Assembly: GCF_024138675.1 (NCBI RefSeq)
Contig: NZ_CP090959.1
Span: forward strand, 186,001-250,000
Reading direction: 5' to 3'
Length of the DNA stretch: 64,000 nt
From: Simiduia sp. 21SJ11W-1
GTDB taxonomy: Bacteria > Pseudomonadota > Gammaproteobacteria > Pseudomonadales > Cellvibrionaceae
Shown: positions 52,472 to 61,976 of the stretch, one piece after another
Layout: each line of letters begins with the position of its first letter
Numbering within the stretch: the stretch's first letter is position 1
Notes under the pieces: generated by a model
The model's database searches: none
Seen by the model: only the letters and a program-made list of their open reading frames with translations
What the model was told of the DNA's origin: nothing
Translations under genes and position numbers: made by a program

Positions 52472-54750
52472 TAGCGATAGCTCGCAAGGCAGGTGTTGCC
52501 AGGTACGAACTGGTAGCCTTCAGGGTTATCGCGGTGCACTTTCAAATACTCGATCAATGCCATGCGTTGTTCGTGGCTAAGTACCGGGCCAATGACACCT
52601 TTGGGCAACGGGTTGGCTTTGTAGTCTGCTTTGTAGGCAGCCCACTGCTGTTTGGAGGCACTAAAGCCGTGGCCGGTATTGTGGTTGCCGGTGATGCTGG
52701 TATCAAACCACATGCCGTCTGTTTCACGCCCGGAGGCTGGGCTTGTTACATAACCCAGATGCACGGGATCGTAATCGCGCCGGCCTACAAAAAAGCGTTT
52801 ATCGCGCTCTTCAGGCGGTGTAAGCATTTGATAGATATTGGGTACAGAGCCGTTGTGCAGAAAGGGTGGTGTAGCCCATACGCCTGCAAGCGGGCGCGGT
52901 TTGTAACCGGCAATTTGCTGGGGTAAGTCCAGCGTGCCGAAACCTTCAAGGCACTGGATTTGTTCGTGGCTCAACTGGTTGTCTTCGTAGTAGCGCGCTT
53001 TAATAAGTAACCCCACAACGTTTAGCCCTACGCCTTCTGTGAGCGCCTTAGGGTCTAGCGCGTCGAGTTTTTTCGCCACTGCCGCCCGGCCGTAGTCTAT
53101 ATCCCACCAGAGTGCATTCACCTGGCACTGGGTGCTGCAGCCAAGCTGGCGGTAGGGTTGATAGTTGGCGTTGACTTTTTTGCTGGGCAAGTAATTGCTT
53201 GCTTGCAATGCGCTGCGAATGGCCTCGAAGGGCGCATCGTGAAAATCGTTGAGCGCAAGTTGGTCTGGGTCTGGGTAGTTAGCCGCCAGCTGGGCAAAGG
53301 GCGAATCTACAATGCCTGCCTGTTCATCGGCCTCTGCCAGTGCTTCCAGGCGTGCCAAAACATCGCGTGCCAGTTGTTTATCAAACAGTGGCGTCAGCAC
53401 GGCTTTAATGGTGGCCCGATCAATTCCTGCCGGGGTGAGATCGTAGGTTTTATCCAAAAATCCGCGCGCGGCGTTCGGGTCTGTGCCTATGTGATCCAGA
53501 TCAATTACTTCAATTAGCCATTGATCTTCGGTTGTGGTTTTCAGCGGTGCCTCTGCGCGCATACGCGCGGCAGTGGCGCGGTGCGGACCGTGGCATTCTA
53601 CGCAGTGGTTTTCAAACAAGGCTTTGCCCTGTGCAGCCAGAGCTGCATCTGGCTCGCCAAAAATTTCTGCGGGCCACTCGGGCTCTTGCAGGGTTTGCAG
53701 CGTGTGTTCAATGCGCTCTATGTCTGGAATGCGCACAGAACTGCGAAAGCGTGCGTGTGCCGGCAGCGGGCCGCCTTCGGGGTTCATTAGGGGAATAACC
53801 GCACCTACGCCCAGTGCTTCGCCAATGTTGCGCGCCAGTGGCTGTGATACCGAGCCATTGTACTGCACCCAGTTAAATTTCCAGATGTTCCAAAGGTAGG
53901 GGTAGCTTACCGGGGCGTTGCCCACCTGCATGTTGGACTCAATCAAATGATCGCCAAACAAGGTGTTGGCAATGCGCCCGAGTGCATCGGTGCGTCCGTA
54001 GCCTTCGCGGGTGGGGTATAGATGTTTGAGCGGGTTGTTTTGTTTAATGCCCAAAAAGGCTTTAAGGGAATGGCCAAGCTGGGTTTTTAGTGCACCGCGA
54101 TCACCACCATCGGCCAGTACCTTGTCGGCAAAGCGATCAAATTTTACAGGGTTTGCCCAGGTTTCCAGCAGTGCGGTGATTAAGGTGGGGCCAAAAGTGC
54201 CGCGGTTTAAATCGGTGAAGGCGTGCATGGCCTGGCCGCCGTCTACACGCACAGCGTAGTTCACGTCGCCTTTTTTGTAGTGCAGCTCTCCTGTGTGGCA
54301 GGCGGCGCAGGTGATGTCTAATACATCTTCACCCAAGTCTGTATTGAAGTGTTTAGTAAAGCCTACTGGCAGGTGATCAGGGTTGGCAGTGCTGGGCGCG
54401 GGATCTACCAAAAATTTAAACCGGCGCATATTGCCGGGCGCGGCAAAGCGCTCGGTAGATAGCGGCATTTCCAAATTTACAAACCAGCTGTAGCGCAGCG
54501 CGCCGAGATTAGCACCTTGCGGCACCGAGGTGCCCTGCGGGGTGTAGTAGTAGGTGTCTCGTGCGGTGCTATCCCAGTGTTGTTTTAAGTAGACGGTTTT
54601 ATCGGTAACTTCTTCTGGCGGCTGTAGTGCTTTGGATGATTCCACAATATACACAAACGCCATGATGATAACGCCCGCCAGTGCAACAGCTATCCCGAGT
54701 AACCAACGCAGCCAGCGCAGGCCCGCTATTTTTTTTATCCAGCTTGTCAT
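52471..54750 (-). CDS. RoxA-like dihaem protein with N-terminal membrane anchor
   Basis: A 759-residue protein with an N-terminal anchor (about residues 15-36). Two c-type haem motifs are present: CAACH (148-152) and CVECH (383-387). The flanking NTDLGEDVLDITCAACHTGEL, YPYLWNIWKFNWVQ and a C-terminal PPFLHNGSVPNIYQML with a haem-ligand-like histidine resemble RoxA-type dihaem oxygenases and MauG/CcpA-like proteins. Rubber-oxygenase activity is not implied. It is encoded between the second dihaem gene and the patatin gene, a probable three-gene unit. Confidence 0.85.
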   Translation of the reverse strand: MTSWIKKIAGLRWLRWLLGIAVALAGVIIMAFVYIVESSKALQPPEEVTDKTVYLKQHWDSTARDTYYYTPQGTSVPQGANLGALRYSWFVNLEMPLSTERFAAPGNMRRFKFLVDPAPSTANPDHLPVGFTKHFNTDLGEDVLDITCAACHTGELHYKKGDVNYAVRVDGGQAMHAFTDLNRGTFGPTLITALLETWANPVKFDRFADKVLADGGDRGALKTQLGHSLKAFLGIKQNNPLKHLYPTREGYGRTDALGRIANTLFGDHLIESNMQVGNAPVSYPYLWNIWKFNWVQYNGSVSQPLARNIGEALGVGAVIPLMNPEGGPLPAHARFRSSVRIPDIERIEHTLQTLQEPEWPAEIFGEPDAALAAQGKALFENHCVECHGPHRATAARMRAEAPLKTTTEDQWLIEVIDLDHIGTDPNAARGFLDKTYDLTPAGIDRATIKAVLTPLFDKQLARDVLARLEALAEADEQAGIVDSPFAQLAANYPDPDQLALNDFHDAPFEAIRSALQASNYLPSKKVNANYQPYRQLGCSTQCQVNALWWDIDYGRAAVAKKLDALDPKALTEGVGLNVVGLLIKARYYEDNQLSHEQIQCLEGFGTLDLPQQIAGYKPRPLAGVWATPPFLHNGSVPNIYQMLTPPEERDKRFFVGRRDYDPVHLGYVTSPASGRETDGMWFDTSITGNHNTGHGFSASKQQWAAYKADYKANPLPKGVIGPVLSHEQRMALIEYLKVHRDNPEGYQFVPGNTCLASYR

Positions 54751-54783
54751 AGTGAGTTCCTTTTTGTTGGGGTGCCAGCGTGG

Positions 54784-56430
54784 CTACAGGGTTTTCAAAT
54801 ATTCAAGCAGTGCGTGCTTTTCTGCTTCAGTGAGTGCGGTGCCATACAGGTGCCCGGCGTTGCTGTTGGCGGGCAGGGTGGTATCAAAGGTGTGGGCCTG
54901 GTTTTCATCAAGCATGTTTGTGCTCAAGCCTACTTTGATAGGATCGAACTCCACTTTGCCCACGGGAAATTGCGCGGGCCTTGCGGCTGGCCCGCTGAGC
55001 ATTGCGTGCAGTGTTGGCACTGAGCCGTTGTGTAAATAAGGCGCAGAAGACCAAATGCCAGACAGTGGGCGCGCCTTGTAGTAGTGGGGCGCGTGATACA
55101 GTGGCGCCTTTTCAACCTTGTGGTTGCTGAGTGCCGCCTGCCAGGTGGCGGCCAGCGGGTGGTGTAAAAGTGCACCCACGGCTGCGTGCGCAACCAGCTC
55201 AATGGTGGGCGCGGTTTCGCCAATCACATCACCGGCGGCAAAGAGTACTTTCTTGCCTTCAAAGGCACCGGTTTTTGCTGTTGCGCTGGTGAAGTTTTGC
55301 GCCATGGTTGGGTCTGTGCCAACCGCGGCAATATCCACAGCGGTACTTTTCAGAATGCGTTTCGGGTTGTTGCGATCAGATAGGGTGTGGCACTGTAAAC
55401 ACTCGCGTGCGTAAATACTTTCACCTTGGGCGGCCAGTGTTTTGTCTATTTTGCCCAGCACATTCTCTGGCCATTGGGGCGCGCTAAGTTGGTACCACTG
55501 ATCTTGAATGGGGCCCAGATTTTCCATTTCGATGGTAGAAGGGTAGCCCAGGCCCGAGTGCTCGGCGCTCACGTTCAGGTGGCCGAACACCGCCAGTGCG
55601 GTGGTGGCATTTTGAATTAACGGGCCCGGGCCTGCATTGGGTGCCGAGGCATTCCACTGCACCAAATCCAGGTGCGAGGCATCCCACAATACGGGGTAGC
55701 TTACCGGCGCGTTCGGGTCGCGGCGGTTTTCGGGAATGTTGAGGAAATCTGCCGCCACGGCGTTGAAGATCTGGCCGAAGGCATCGAGGCGCCCATAGCC
55801 GTAGTGGCTTTGTGTGCGGTTGGTGTGTTGGCGTGCACGCAGGGTGCTGGCCCAGTTGCCCACCTCTGTGCGCAAGGCTTCAGGCTCTGCAGCTTGAAGG
55901 CGACTGGCAAAGCGCGCGAATTTTTCCGGGGTGCTTAGGGTTTCTTCCAGCGCTTCTATGGCCGCTTGCTCAAAGGCCTGGAAGTCTAACAGCGCTGCGC
56001 CGCCATCAATGTGGATGCGGGTGTTTTTATAAAATACCTGGCCCGAGTGGCAGGCCGAGCAGCCCAAGCCCAGCCATTGGTGGCCTTCGCGCTCGGGTGT
56101 GACGGTCAGTCCGATGGCGAGGTTGTTGGGGTTGGCCTCGCTGGCACCGGGCACGGCAAAGCCAAAGGCTTCAAGGTATTGTGGGTTGTTAAAGGGTGTG
56201 TTGCGCCCTGGCTGCTCAAGGGCCAAAAACCAGCTCTCGGGCATCACACGTGAACCGAAGGAGGTAAACCAGGCCTTGTTGCGGGTGGCGTCGTCCCAGT
56301 TTTGGTCTAGCAGTAACAAACCGCTGGGTGTGTGTGCATGGCGTTCAGCGGGCGAGTGGTCGCAGGCGGTGAGGCAGGTGGCGGCTATGGCCGCATAAAG
56401 GCCGAGCCTTCCCCAAGATATTCCGGTCAC
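54784..56430 (-). CDS. second RoxA-like dihaem lipoprotein
   Basis: A 548-residue protein with a lipoprotein signal (MTGISWGRLGLYAAIAATCLTAC, Cys23) and two haem motifs, CSACH (124-128) and CLQCH (344-348). The layout parallels the 759-residue gene that follows it by 33 bp: SYPVLWDASHLDLVQWN and PYLHNGSVPTLHAML are shared. It is a paralogue, so the two may form a pair as RoxA/RoxB or LatA1/LatA2 do in rubber degraders. Substrate unknown. Confidence 0.85.
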   Translation of the reverse strand: MTGISWGRLGLYAAIAATCLTACDHSPAERHAHTPSGLLLLDQNWDDATRNKAWFTSFGSRVMPESWFLALEQPGRNTPFNNPQYLEAFGFAVPGASEANPNNLAIGLTVTPEREGHQWLGLGCSACHSGQVFYKNTRIHIDGGAALLDFQAFEQAAIEALEETLSTPEKFARFASRLQAAEPEALRTEVGNWASTLRARQHTNRTQSHYGYGRLDAFGQIFNAVAADFLNIPENRRDPNAPVSYPVLWDASHLDLVQWNASAPNAGPGPLIQNATTALAVFGHLNVSAEHSGLGYPSTIEMENLGPIQDQWYQLSAPQWPENVLGKIDKTLAAQGESIYARECLQCHTLSDRNNPKRILKSTAVDIAAVGTDPTMAQNFTSATAKTGAFEGKKVLFAAGDVIGETAPTIELVAHAAVGALLHHPLAATWQAALSNHKVEKAPLYHAPHYYKARPLSGIWSSAPYLHNGSVPTLHAMLSGPAARPAQFPVGKVEFDPIKVGLSTNMLDENQAHTFDTTLPANSNAGHLYGTALTEAEKHALLEYLKTL

Positions 56431-56677
56431 GGGATTTCCTTGTTATTTTTGTGGGAGTAATTTCCAGCGCGTTTTTTACCATATTTCGGCAGCTATTGCG
56501 TGCCTTACGGCCGGTTGCATGGCCGTTTGGCATTTCGCTGGCGGAATTAACTTGGCACAATAGCGCATAAGGCATGGGTGTCGTGAAAAGTCAAAGATGA
56601 TTTATGCGACAATGGCGCCAGCTCGGGCGCCAGATGCCAACCGTTGCGATGACAATAACGACAAAAAGGTTGCCTTC

Positions 56678-58390
56678 ATGAGCAAACTTCACGCGCTGTG
56701 TTTACTGCTTTGCCTTGTGTGCGGAGGCCGGGCAGAGGCCAATAGCGACTCGATACCGGTGCAGGCGAATATGCCGGTTGTAAAGCTTGCAGAGCACATG
56801 TCGCTCATGGAAGACCCAAGTGGCGAGCTGTCTTTAGCCCAGGTGATTGCAGGCGATACCCCGGGGTTTACCCGCTGGCATTCGCCGTCTGCAAATTTCG
56901 GGTTTACCGCCTCGGCCTACTGGGTGGCGCTCACCTTCGAGAATACCCAGGCGCGGCCCGCAGATTTGTTTATTCGCCAAGACTACCCCCTCATCGACTA
57001 CCTGGATTTCTGGTATCAGGATGCCAATGGCAACTGGCGCAACCACGCTACAGGCGATCGGCGCCAGTTCAAAAGCCGGCCTGTGGGCGTACGCGATTTT
57101 GTATTCCCTTTGCAGGTGCCGGCACACGCAAAAATGCGCGTGTATTTCCGCTTCAAGTCAGATGGCCCCATCAACATCAGCTTGAGTGTGGCCGCGCCCG
57201 GCCCCGCGCTTACGCAGGTGGCCAGTGAGCAGCTGTTATTTGGCGCCTACTACGGCGGCTTTTTGGTGCTGGTTATTTATAACCTGATTTTATTCTTGGC
57301 CGTTAAAGATCGCGTATACGTGTTTTACATGGTGTATGTGGTGAGCTATGGCTTGTATATGTCTGTTCACAACGGTTTGTCGTTCCAGTATTTCTGGCCC
57401 AATAGCCCCTGGCTTGCCAATCAAAGCCTGCTGCTGTTGCTTGGTATTTCGCTGCTCTTTGGCTTGCAATTTTCCCGCGAGGTAAACGGCACCCAAAAGC
57501 TTGCGCCCAAAACCGACAGGGTTGCTGTGGTGCTGCAAATGGCCAGCGGCGTGTTGTTGCTGGTCACGCCCTTTCTTGCCTACCAGCAGCTGGTGCTGGC
57601 CTACTCGCTGCAAACCATTTTCGTGTGCAGTGTGATTTTGGTGTTGGGCACCTTGTGCTGGCTGCGCGGTTCTGTACCGGCGCGCTACTTCATGGCTGCC
57701 TGGCTGCTGTTTATGGTGTCGGTACTGGTGTACATGTTTAAACAGTTCGGATTGCTGCCGCACAATTTCTTTACCCAAAACAGCTTCCAGATGGGCTCGT
57801 TGCTGGAGATGGTGTTGCTGTCTTTGGCGCTGGGCGCGCGCGTAAATGAAATGCAAAAGCTCGGCTATTCCGATGCGCTCACAGGCCTGGCTAACCGTCG
57901 CCATTTTGACGAGCGTTTGCCAAAAGAGCTGGATCAGGCGCAGCGCGCCGGTGCGCCTTTGTCTTTGTTGGTATTAGATATTGATCTCTTCAAGCGCATT
58001 AACGATGCCCACGGCCACGCCAAGGGCGACCAGGTTATTGCCGCCGTTGGGCGCATACTGCGTAAGAATGTGCGCCGACCAAGCTTTGCCAGCCGCTATG
58101 GCGGTGAAGAGTTTGCGGTGCTTCTGCCCAATACGGCCATTGATCAGGCGCAAGTGCTGGCCGAGCGGTTGCGTAAGCTTGTGGAAACCGAGCGCCCAGG
58201 GGGCATGGCTATTACCGCAAGCCTCGGCGTTGCTTGCTGTGAAGATGGCCTGTTAACCGCACCGGGTGCGTTGTTTGAAGCAGCCGATACCGCACTTTAT
58301 CAAGCAAAAGCCGACGGTCGAAATCAGGTGTGTTTGTACGAGGTGCCGGCAGCCAGCCGCCGGGTTGAAGAAGAGCCAGAGCGCAGTTAA
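56678..58390 (+). CDS. diguanylate cyclase with 7TMR-DISM sensor
   Basis: A 570-residue protein. The ATG at 56678 gives a signal peptide (MSKLHALCLLLCLVCGGRAEA). Then follow an extracellular DISMED2-type domain (about residues 40-180), seven membrane helices (about residues 190-390), and a C-terminal GGEEF cyclase. The latter has SDALTGLANRRHFDERLP, DIDLFKRINDAHGHAKGDQV and the signature RYGGEEFAVLLP, so the active site is intact. It makes cyclic di-GMP in response to an unknown signal. A short reading frame upstream in the same frame is not needed. Confidence 0.93.
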   Translation: MSKLHALCLLLCLVCGGRAEANSDSIPVQANMPVVKLAEHMSLMEDPSGELSLAQVIAGDTPGFTRWHSPSANFGFTASAYWVALTFENTQARPADLFIRQDYPLIDYLDFWYQDANGNWRNHATGDRRQFKSRPVGVRDFVFPLQVPAHAKMRVYFRFKSDGPINISLSVAAPGPALTQVASEQLLFGAYYGGFLVLVIYNLILFLAVKDRVYVFYMVYVVSYGLYMSVHNGLSFQYFWPNSPWLANQSLLLLLGISLLFGLQFSREVNGTQKLAPKTDRVAVVLQMASGVLLLVTPFLAYQQLVLAYSLQTIFVCSVILVLGTLCWLRGSVPARYFMAAWLLFMVSVLVYMFKQFGLLPHNFFTQNSFQMGSLLEMVLLSLALGARVNEMQKLGYSDALTGLANRRHFDERLPKELDQAQRAGAPLSLLVLDIDLFKRINDAHGHAKGDQVIAAVGRILRKNVRRPSFASRYGGEEFAVLLPNTAIDQAQVLAERLRKLVETERPGGMAITASLGVACCEDGLLTAPGALFEAADTALYQAKADGRNQVCLYEVPAASRRVEEEPERS

Positions 58391-58442
58391 CAGCGGGCGT
58401 GATATTTACAGTTAGCTAACTGGTGCTTGGCGAGACTAAAAA

Positions 58443-58462
58443 GTGGCGGCAACTGCCGCCAC
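58443..58462 (-). terminator. terminator of the small gene
   Basis: GTGGCGGCA (58443-58451) pairs with TGCCGCCAC (58454-58462), followed on the minus strand by TTTTT. It lies 15 bp after the 42-residue gene. Confidence 0.85.
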
Positions 58463-58477
58463 CGGATGTGCGTTTTT

Positions 58478-58606
58478 TTACTTACCCTTTTTGCCGGGTG
58501 CGCTTTTGGCGGGCGCGGCCACTTTGCCGCTGGCTTTAGCGGGCTTTGTGGGCACTTTGGAAACAGCACTGGGAGCCGCTTTATTGCCACTCGGGGTTTT
58601 AGCCAT
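58478..58606 (-). CDS. 42-residue Lys/Ala/Pro-rich protein
   Basis: A short gene (MAKTPSGNKAAPSAVSKVPT and a similar Ala/Pro/Lys tail to GKKGK) with AGGAG 9 bases before its ATG and a rho-independent terminator 15 bp after its stop. On the minus strand a TTGCGC/TATATT pair (58719-58692) lies about 85 bp upstream. Together these support a real gene. The composition recalls small basic nucleoid- or phosphate-binding peptides, and small Ala/Lys-rich tails of histone-like proteins, but no family is recognised. Confidence 0.7.
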   Translation of the reverse strand: MAKTPSGNKAAPSAVSKVPTKPAKASGKVAAPAKSAPGKKGK

Positions 58607-58691
58607 TTCTTTCTCCTGGAAAGGATGAAGGCAGCCAAAGTCTCTTACTGTTGGCTATCGCTTCGGTTACCAACCAATTGTTGGCTCCTTA

Positions 58692-58719
58692 AATATATGC
58701 CCAATTTTGCGCCGCGCAA
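58692..58719 (-). promoter_or_regulatory. candidate promoter of the 42-residue gene
   Basis: On the minus strand TTGCGC and TATATT are 16 bp apart, 85 bases before the ATG of the small gene. Confidence 0.45.
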
Positions 58720-59103
58720 GAGGGTAAAAAAAATATATTTTCGCACAGCCCCTGCCCCTTCAACCGTACATTGAATGGCCAGCCTGCGCCCGGACAATGG
58801 GCTTTGGTGTTTGTGGTGGTGTTGGCCGTGTTTCTGAGTCGGCTGTTTGTTAGGGGCGATGGTCGTGTGCGCTGACTCAGGCCCGCGCCCTGTGTCTGGG
58901 CTTGGCTCCGAACCCGAAAGCTGAAGCCCGCTTAAACGCGATAGGTGAAACACAGTGTGGTTAATAGCTTGCAGCTACGCCGAGTTAAGGTACGTAACGC
59001 TTGTTTGAAAATGCGGGTGCTAAAGCTGTGGGTGCGCTGGTGCAATGGCCAGCTTTGATAGTTGCAAGTATTGGCTACTCGTAATAGGTACTTCTAGTGC
59101 TAG
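58720..59103. other. gap before the TfoX-family gene
   Basis: About 384 bp with no supported gene. One open frame on the minus strand lacks a ribosome site and reads like a shadow. No clear motif. Confidence 0.5.
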
Positions 59104-59433
59104 CTACTTGGGCGCCAAACTCAGGGCAAAGGATTCGCTGAGTTCAATCCAGGCGGCCAGTTGCTTTTCGGAATCTACCCCGGCTGCCGCTATGTACACC
59201 ATGCCGCGCAATGGCTTGCCAGTGAAATCCATTTGCCGCACGTAAGGTACCTTAAGGCAATCTTCATAGCGCTCGGGGCCCACCCGCGCCATAAGCTCTT
59301 CGCCCACCACGCCGCAACACATGTTGCCGTTGAGCATCATGGCAAGGCCGCCAAACATTTGTTTCTCTTGATAGTTGTCGTGATGACCTAAATGCTTTCT
59401 TACGCGCGTGGCTAGCGCTTCGCTGTAGCTCAT
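59104..59433 (-). CDS. TfoX N-terminal domain protein
   Basis: A 109-residue single-domain protein with the TfoX-N pattern: MFGGLAMMLNGNMCCGVVGEELMARVGP and LRGMVYIAAAGVDSEKQLAAWIEL. Full TfoX proteins regulate competence genes; one-domain versions are common and of unknown function. Its start overlaps the stop of the DJ-1/PfpI gene by four bases, so the two are coupled. Confidence 0.88.
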   Translation of the reverse strand: MSYSEALATRVRKHLGHHDNYQEKQMFGGLAMMLNGNMCCGVVGEELMARVGPERYEDCLKVPYVRQMDFTGKPLRGMVYIAAAGVDSEKQLAAWIELSESFALSLAPK

Positions 59434-60047
59434 AATATTTCTTCCTCATGGGATGCGTGAGCCGCCCAGGGGTAATCCATTTGTCGGGCGGTAGCGGTGG
59501 CCAGCGGCGTTGAGCAATTGCTTGCCACCCAGTGCAGGCAGGCATCGATACCTGCGGCCACACCTGCGGTTGTAAAGGTATGGCCATGGTCAATAAAGCG
59601 GTGTTCTGGTTGAACGTTAACTTGGCTGAATTCGCGCGCCAGCTGCGCGGCATCTTCCCAATGTGTGGTTACGCTCAGGTTATCCAGCAAGCCTGCGCCT
59701 GCCAAAATAAAGGCGCCGTTACAGATGCTGGCTAAGGTGCTGATATGCGGGCGTTGGGCAATCAACCATGCGTTAAGTGCCGGGTTGTCGCGCTCGGCCT
59801 CCACTCGCCCACCGGGCACAATAAATACATCGAGTGCCGGGCAGTCTGCCAGTGAGGTGTCGGGTGTGATGTGAAGGCCTGCACGGCAGCGCACAGGCTC
59901 GCCGGATGCGCTTAGGGTGATCACCCGCAGTAGGCTAGACTTTGTTTGTTGTTCATGCAGTCGGTTGGCGGTGGTAAATACCTCCAGCGGGCCTGCAAAG
60001 TCTAACAGCTCTGCTTGGTCAAAAAGGTAAATGCCGATTGTTAGCAT
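59430..60047 (-). CDS. DJ-1/PfpI family protein
   Basis: A 205-residue protein of the class-I glutamine-amidotransferase-like fold. The nucleophile elbow Cys is in LASICNGAFILAGAGLL, preceded by FIVPGGR. The length and the HWEDAAQLAREF segment resemble isonitrile hydratase-type or AraC-sensor-type members rather than true proteases. The substrate is not known. The gene overlaps the TfoX-N gene downstream. Confidence 0.85.
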   Translation of the reverse strand: MLTIGIYLFDQAELLDFAGPLEVFTTANRLHEQQTKSSLLRVITLSASGEPVRCRAGLHITPDTSLADCPALDVFIVPGGRVEAERDNPALNAWLIAQRPHISTLASICNGAFILAGAGLLDNLSVTTHWEDAAQLAREFSQVNVQPEHRFIDHGHTFTTAGVAAGIDACLHWVASNCSTPLATATARQMDYPWAAHASHEEEIL

Positions 60048-61026
60048 GGTGTCTTCGCATTTAATGCTGTTATTGCATTCATTTACGCTTTCTCATTGCG
60101 ATGGTTTTCTCATTGTAACTTTGGCGCCACATTAAAAATGTATTCAAGATGGCGCAAGCAATGTTGTGTGGCAAATTCGGTTCTAACACTGGCAATGTGT
60201 AGTTGGCAGCTGGCCTGCGTTTACATGCAAAAATCAAAGAGGTATTAGGCAATGAGTGTGTCACGAAAAATGCTCGCGGCTAACAAGGCCTACGCGCCTA
60301 GAGCGCTTTTAGAGGGTGCGTGGTGATGTAAATTGCTACAGGTATACACACTGTTAACCTTTAACAAGCTGTATGCCTGCAATGAAAAGATACCTGTAAA
60401 TGCCAGTGCCATTTTAGGCTTAGGTGTGGCATCTTTTAACGCATTTTCACCTTCTAGGATATTTTATTGCCTAGAATTTCACCACCCTGCCCGCGCGAAA
60501 AAAGGCTTTTATCTTTGCAGGGCTTTGCCCTAAATCTATTGGCTTATGCCAGCGCGCCTTTCGTGTAAATTTCACATTGCAGGGCTACACCCGGTTAATT
60601 GCTTGCTCTTTTACTGCATTTCTCCATTGCTTTGTAACGCTTTGTTACTTGCAGCTCAGTTATTGCATGTTTTTCTATAAAACTGCCTGCCTCTGGTGGG
60701 CGAATGTGTTGCTGGAATGCAAGCCAGCAAGCCCGCAAAACCCGAGGCATAAAAAAGTGGGCGGTGCCGATCGAAGGGCTAGAACCACCGGCACCGACGC
60801 CACACAACGCTTTCAGTTTAGCACATGATTGACGTTGCAAAGCTTGGCAGGCTGGCCGTGGTGTTAGTTAATTGCTTTTTCTCAGTCCAGCCTGAAAAAA
60901 CGGCGATTGGGTTATAATGTCAGCGTTGTAAACTTGTGTGCCGGTTCACGGTAATAAATGAATGACGGCGGCACACTACTGGCGTCTAGAATTACGTCCA
61001 TTTTTGGATGAGTAAGAGGTGTATAA
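60048..61026. other. long gene-poor region
   Basis: 979 bp without a supported gene. Open frames near 60577-60840 on both strands lack ribosome sites. It contains an inverted repeat at 60762-60796 (CGGTGCCG/CGGCACCG) with an A-run on its left, which might be a weak minus-strand terminator or an RNA hairpin, and a TATAAT at 60913. Two 10-bp direct repeats of TTGCAGGGCT-like sequence lie at about 60515-60590. Confidence 0.55.
60913..60918 (+). promoter_or_regulatory. candidate -10 box of the DUF4382 gene
   Basis: TATAAT within GGGTTATAATG, about 110 bp before the start. No good -35 is visible. Confidence 0.35.
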
Positions 61027-61923
61027 ATGCGATATCTAAGTAACGGTTTTCTTATAACACTATTGGCTACCTGTGGCCTGCTGGCTGCCTGTGGTGGCTC
61101 TTCGAGTGATGACGACAAGGCAACCTTGAACTTGGCAATAGTAGATGGCCCAGTGGATGCGGCCGATGCAGTGGTTATTGCATTTACAGAATTGGAACTG
61201 AAGCCTGCAAATGGTTCAAGTGTGGTGGTAACGCTTGATGAGGCGGCAACGTTAAATTTGCTGGATTATCAAGGTGAGGTGAGCGCGCCGCTGGTGAGCG
61301 ATCTTGAATTGGATGCCGGCGAATACAATTGGGTGCGTTTAGGGGTAGACGCGGCTGCGTCTTACATTGAAATTGACGGCGCACAGTACCCGCTGGAAAT
61401 CCCCAGTGCGGCACAAACCGGTTTGAAGTTGAACCGTGGTTTTACCCTGGCCGCCGGTGGCATTACCGATTTCACCATCGAGTTTGATTTGCGTAAATCG
61501 GTACACCAGGAAGGCACGGGTGATTACAAGCTGCGCCCAACGCTGCGCATGGTGAACAACCTTGAGGTGGGCACCGTGGTGGGTACGGTTAGCCGCGCGC
61601 TCATTGAAGACGTAGCCTGTGAAAACAACGGCGACAACAATGACATGGGCAATGTGGTGTATGTGTATCAGGGTGCAGATGTCACCCCGATGGATATTCA
61701 GGGTGCCGAAACTGACCCAATTACCTCTGCAACTGTCATGTACGAAGAAAGCAGCGACAGCTTTGTGTTCACCGTGGGCTTTTTGGCCGCCGGCGATTAC
61801 ACGCTGGCATTCACCTGTGATGGCCTGATTGACGACGCGCTAACTGCCGACGAAATTATGTTTGGTGCAACGGCCAATGCCGCTATTACCGCCAACGCGG
61901 CAACACCCATTGCGCTGCAATAG
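61027..61923 (+). CDS. DUF4382 lipoprotein
   Basis: A 298-residue protein with the lipoprotein signal MRYLSNGFLITLLATCGLLAACGG (lipobox LAAC) and a Gly/Ser/Asp linker. The DUF4382 domain follows at about residues 38-180, with LNLAIVDGPVDAADAVVIAFTELEL and LPRGFTL-like repeats. The C-terminal part (about residues 185-298) is Asp/Thr rich and beta-like. It is probably cell-surface exposed. The exact role of DUF4382 is unknown. It ends at a clear terminator. Confidence 0.88.
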   Translation: MRYLSNGFLITLLATCGLLAACGGSSSDDDKATLNLAIVDGPVDAADAVVIAFTELELKPANGSSVVVTLDEAATLNLLDYQGEVSAPLVSDLELDAGEYNWVRLGVDAAASYIEIDGAQYPLEIPSAAQTGLKLNRGFTLAAGGITDFTIEFDLRKSVHQEGTGDYKLRPTLRMVNNLEVGTVVGTVSRALIEDVACENNGDNNDMGNVVYVYQGADVTPMDIQGAETDPITSATVMYEESSDSFVFTVGFLAAGDYTLAFTCDGLIDDALTADEIMFGATANAAITANAATPIALQ

Positions 61924-61942
61924 TTTTTTGTAAGCAGGCATT

Positions 61943-61968
61943 AAAGCGGGCTTTGCCCGCTTTTTTTA
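61943..61968 (+). terminator. terminator after the DUF4382 gene
   Basis: AAAGCGGGC pairs with GCCCGCTTT around TTT, followed by a T-run. It also faces the convergent acyl-CoA dehydrogenase gene. Confidence 0.88.
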
Positions 61969-61976
61969 TGGCTGGG

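Noticed and set aside
60279..60310. GCTAACAAGGCC, which looks like the left end of an attC site.
   Set aside because: No GTTRRRY right end or inner inverted repeat follows, and it is 11 kb from the array.
60755..60800. tRNA-like sequence on the minus strand with a GGTTC element and GGCACCG ends.
   Set aside because: No proper T-stem or acceptor stem can be formed; at best a simple hairpin.
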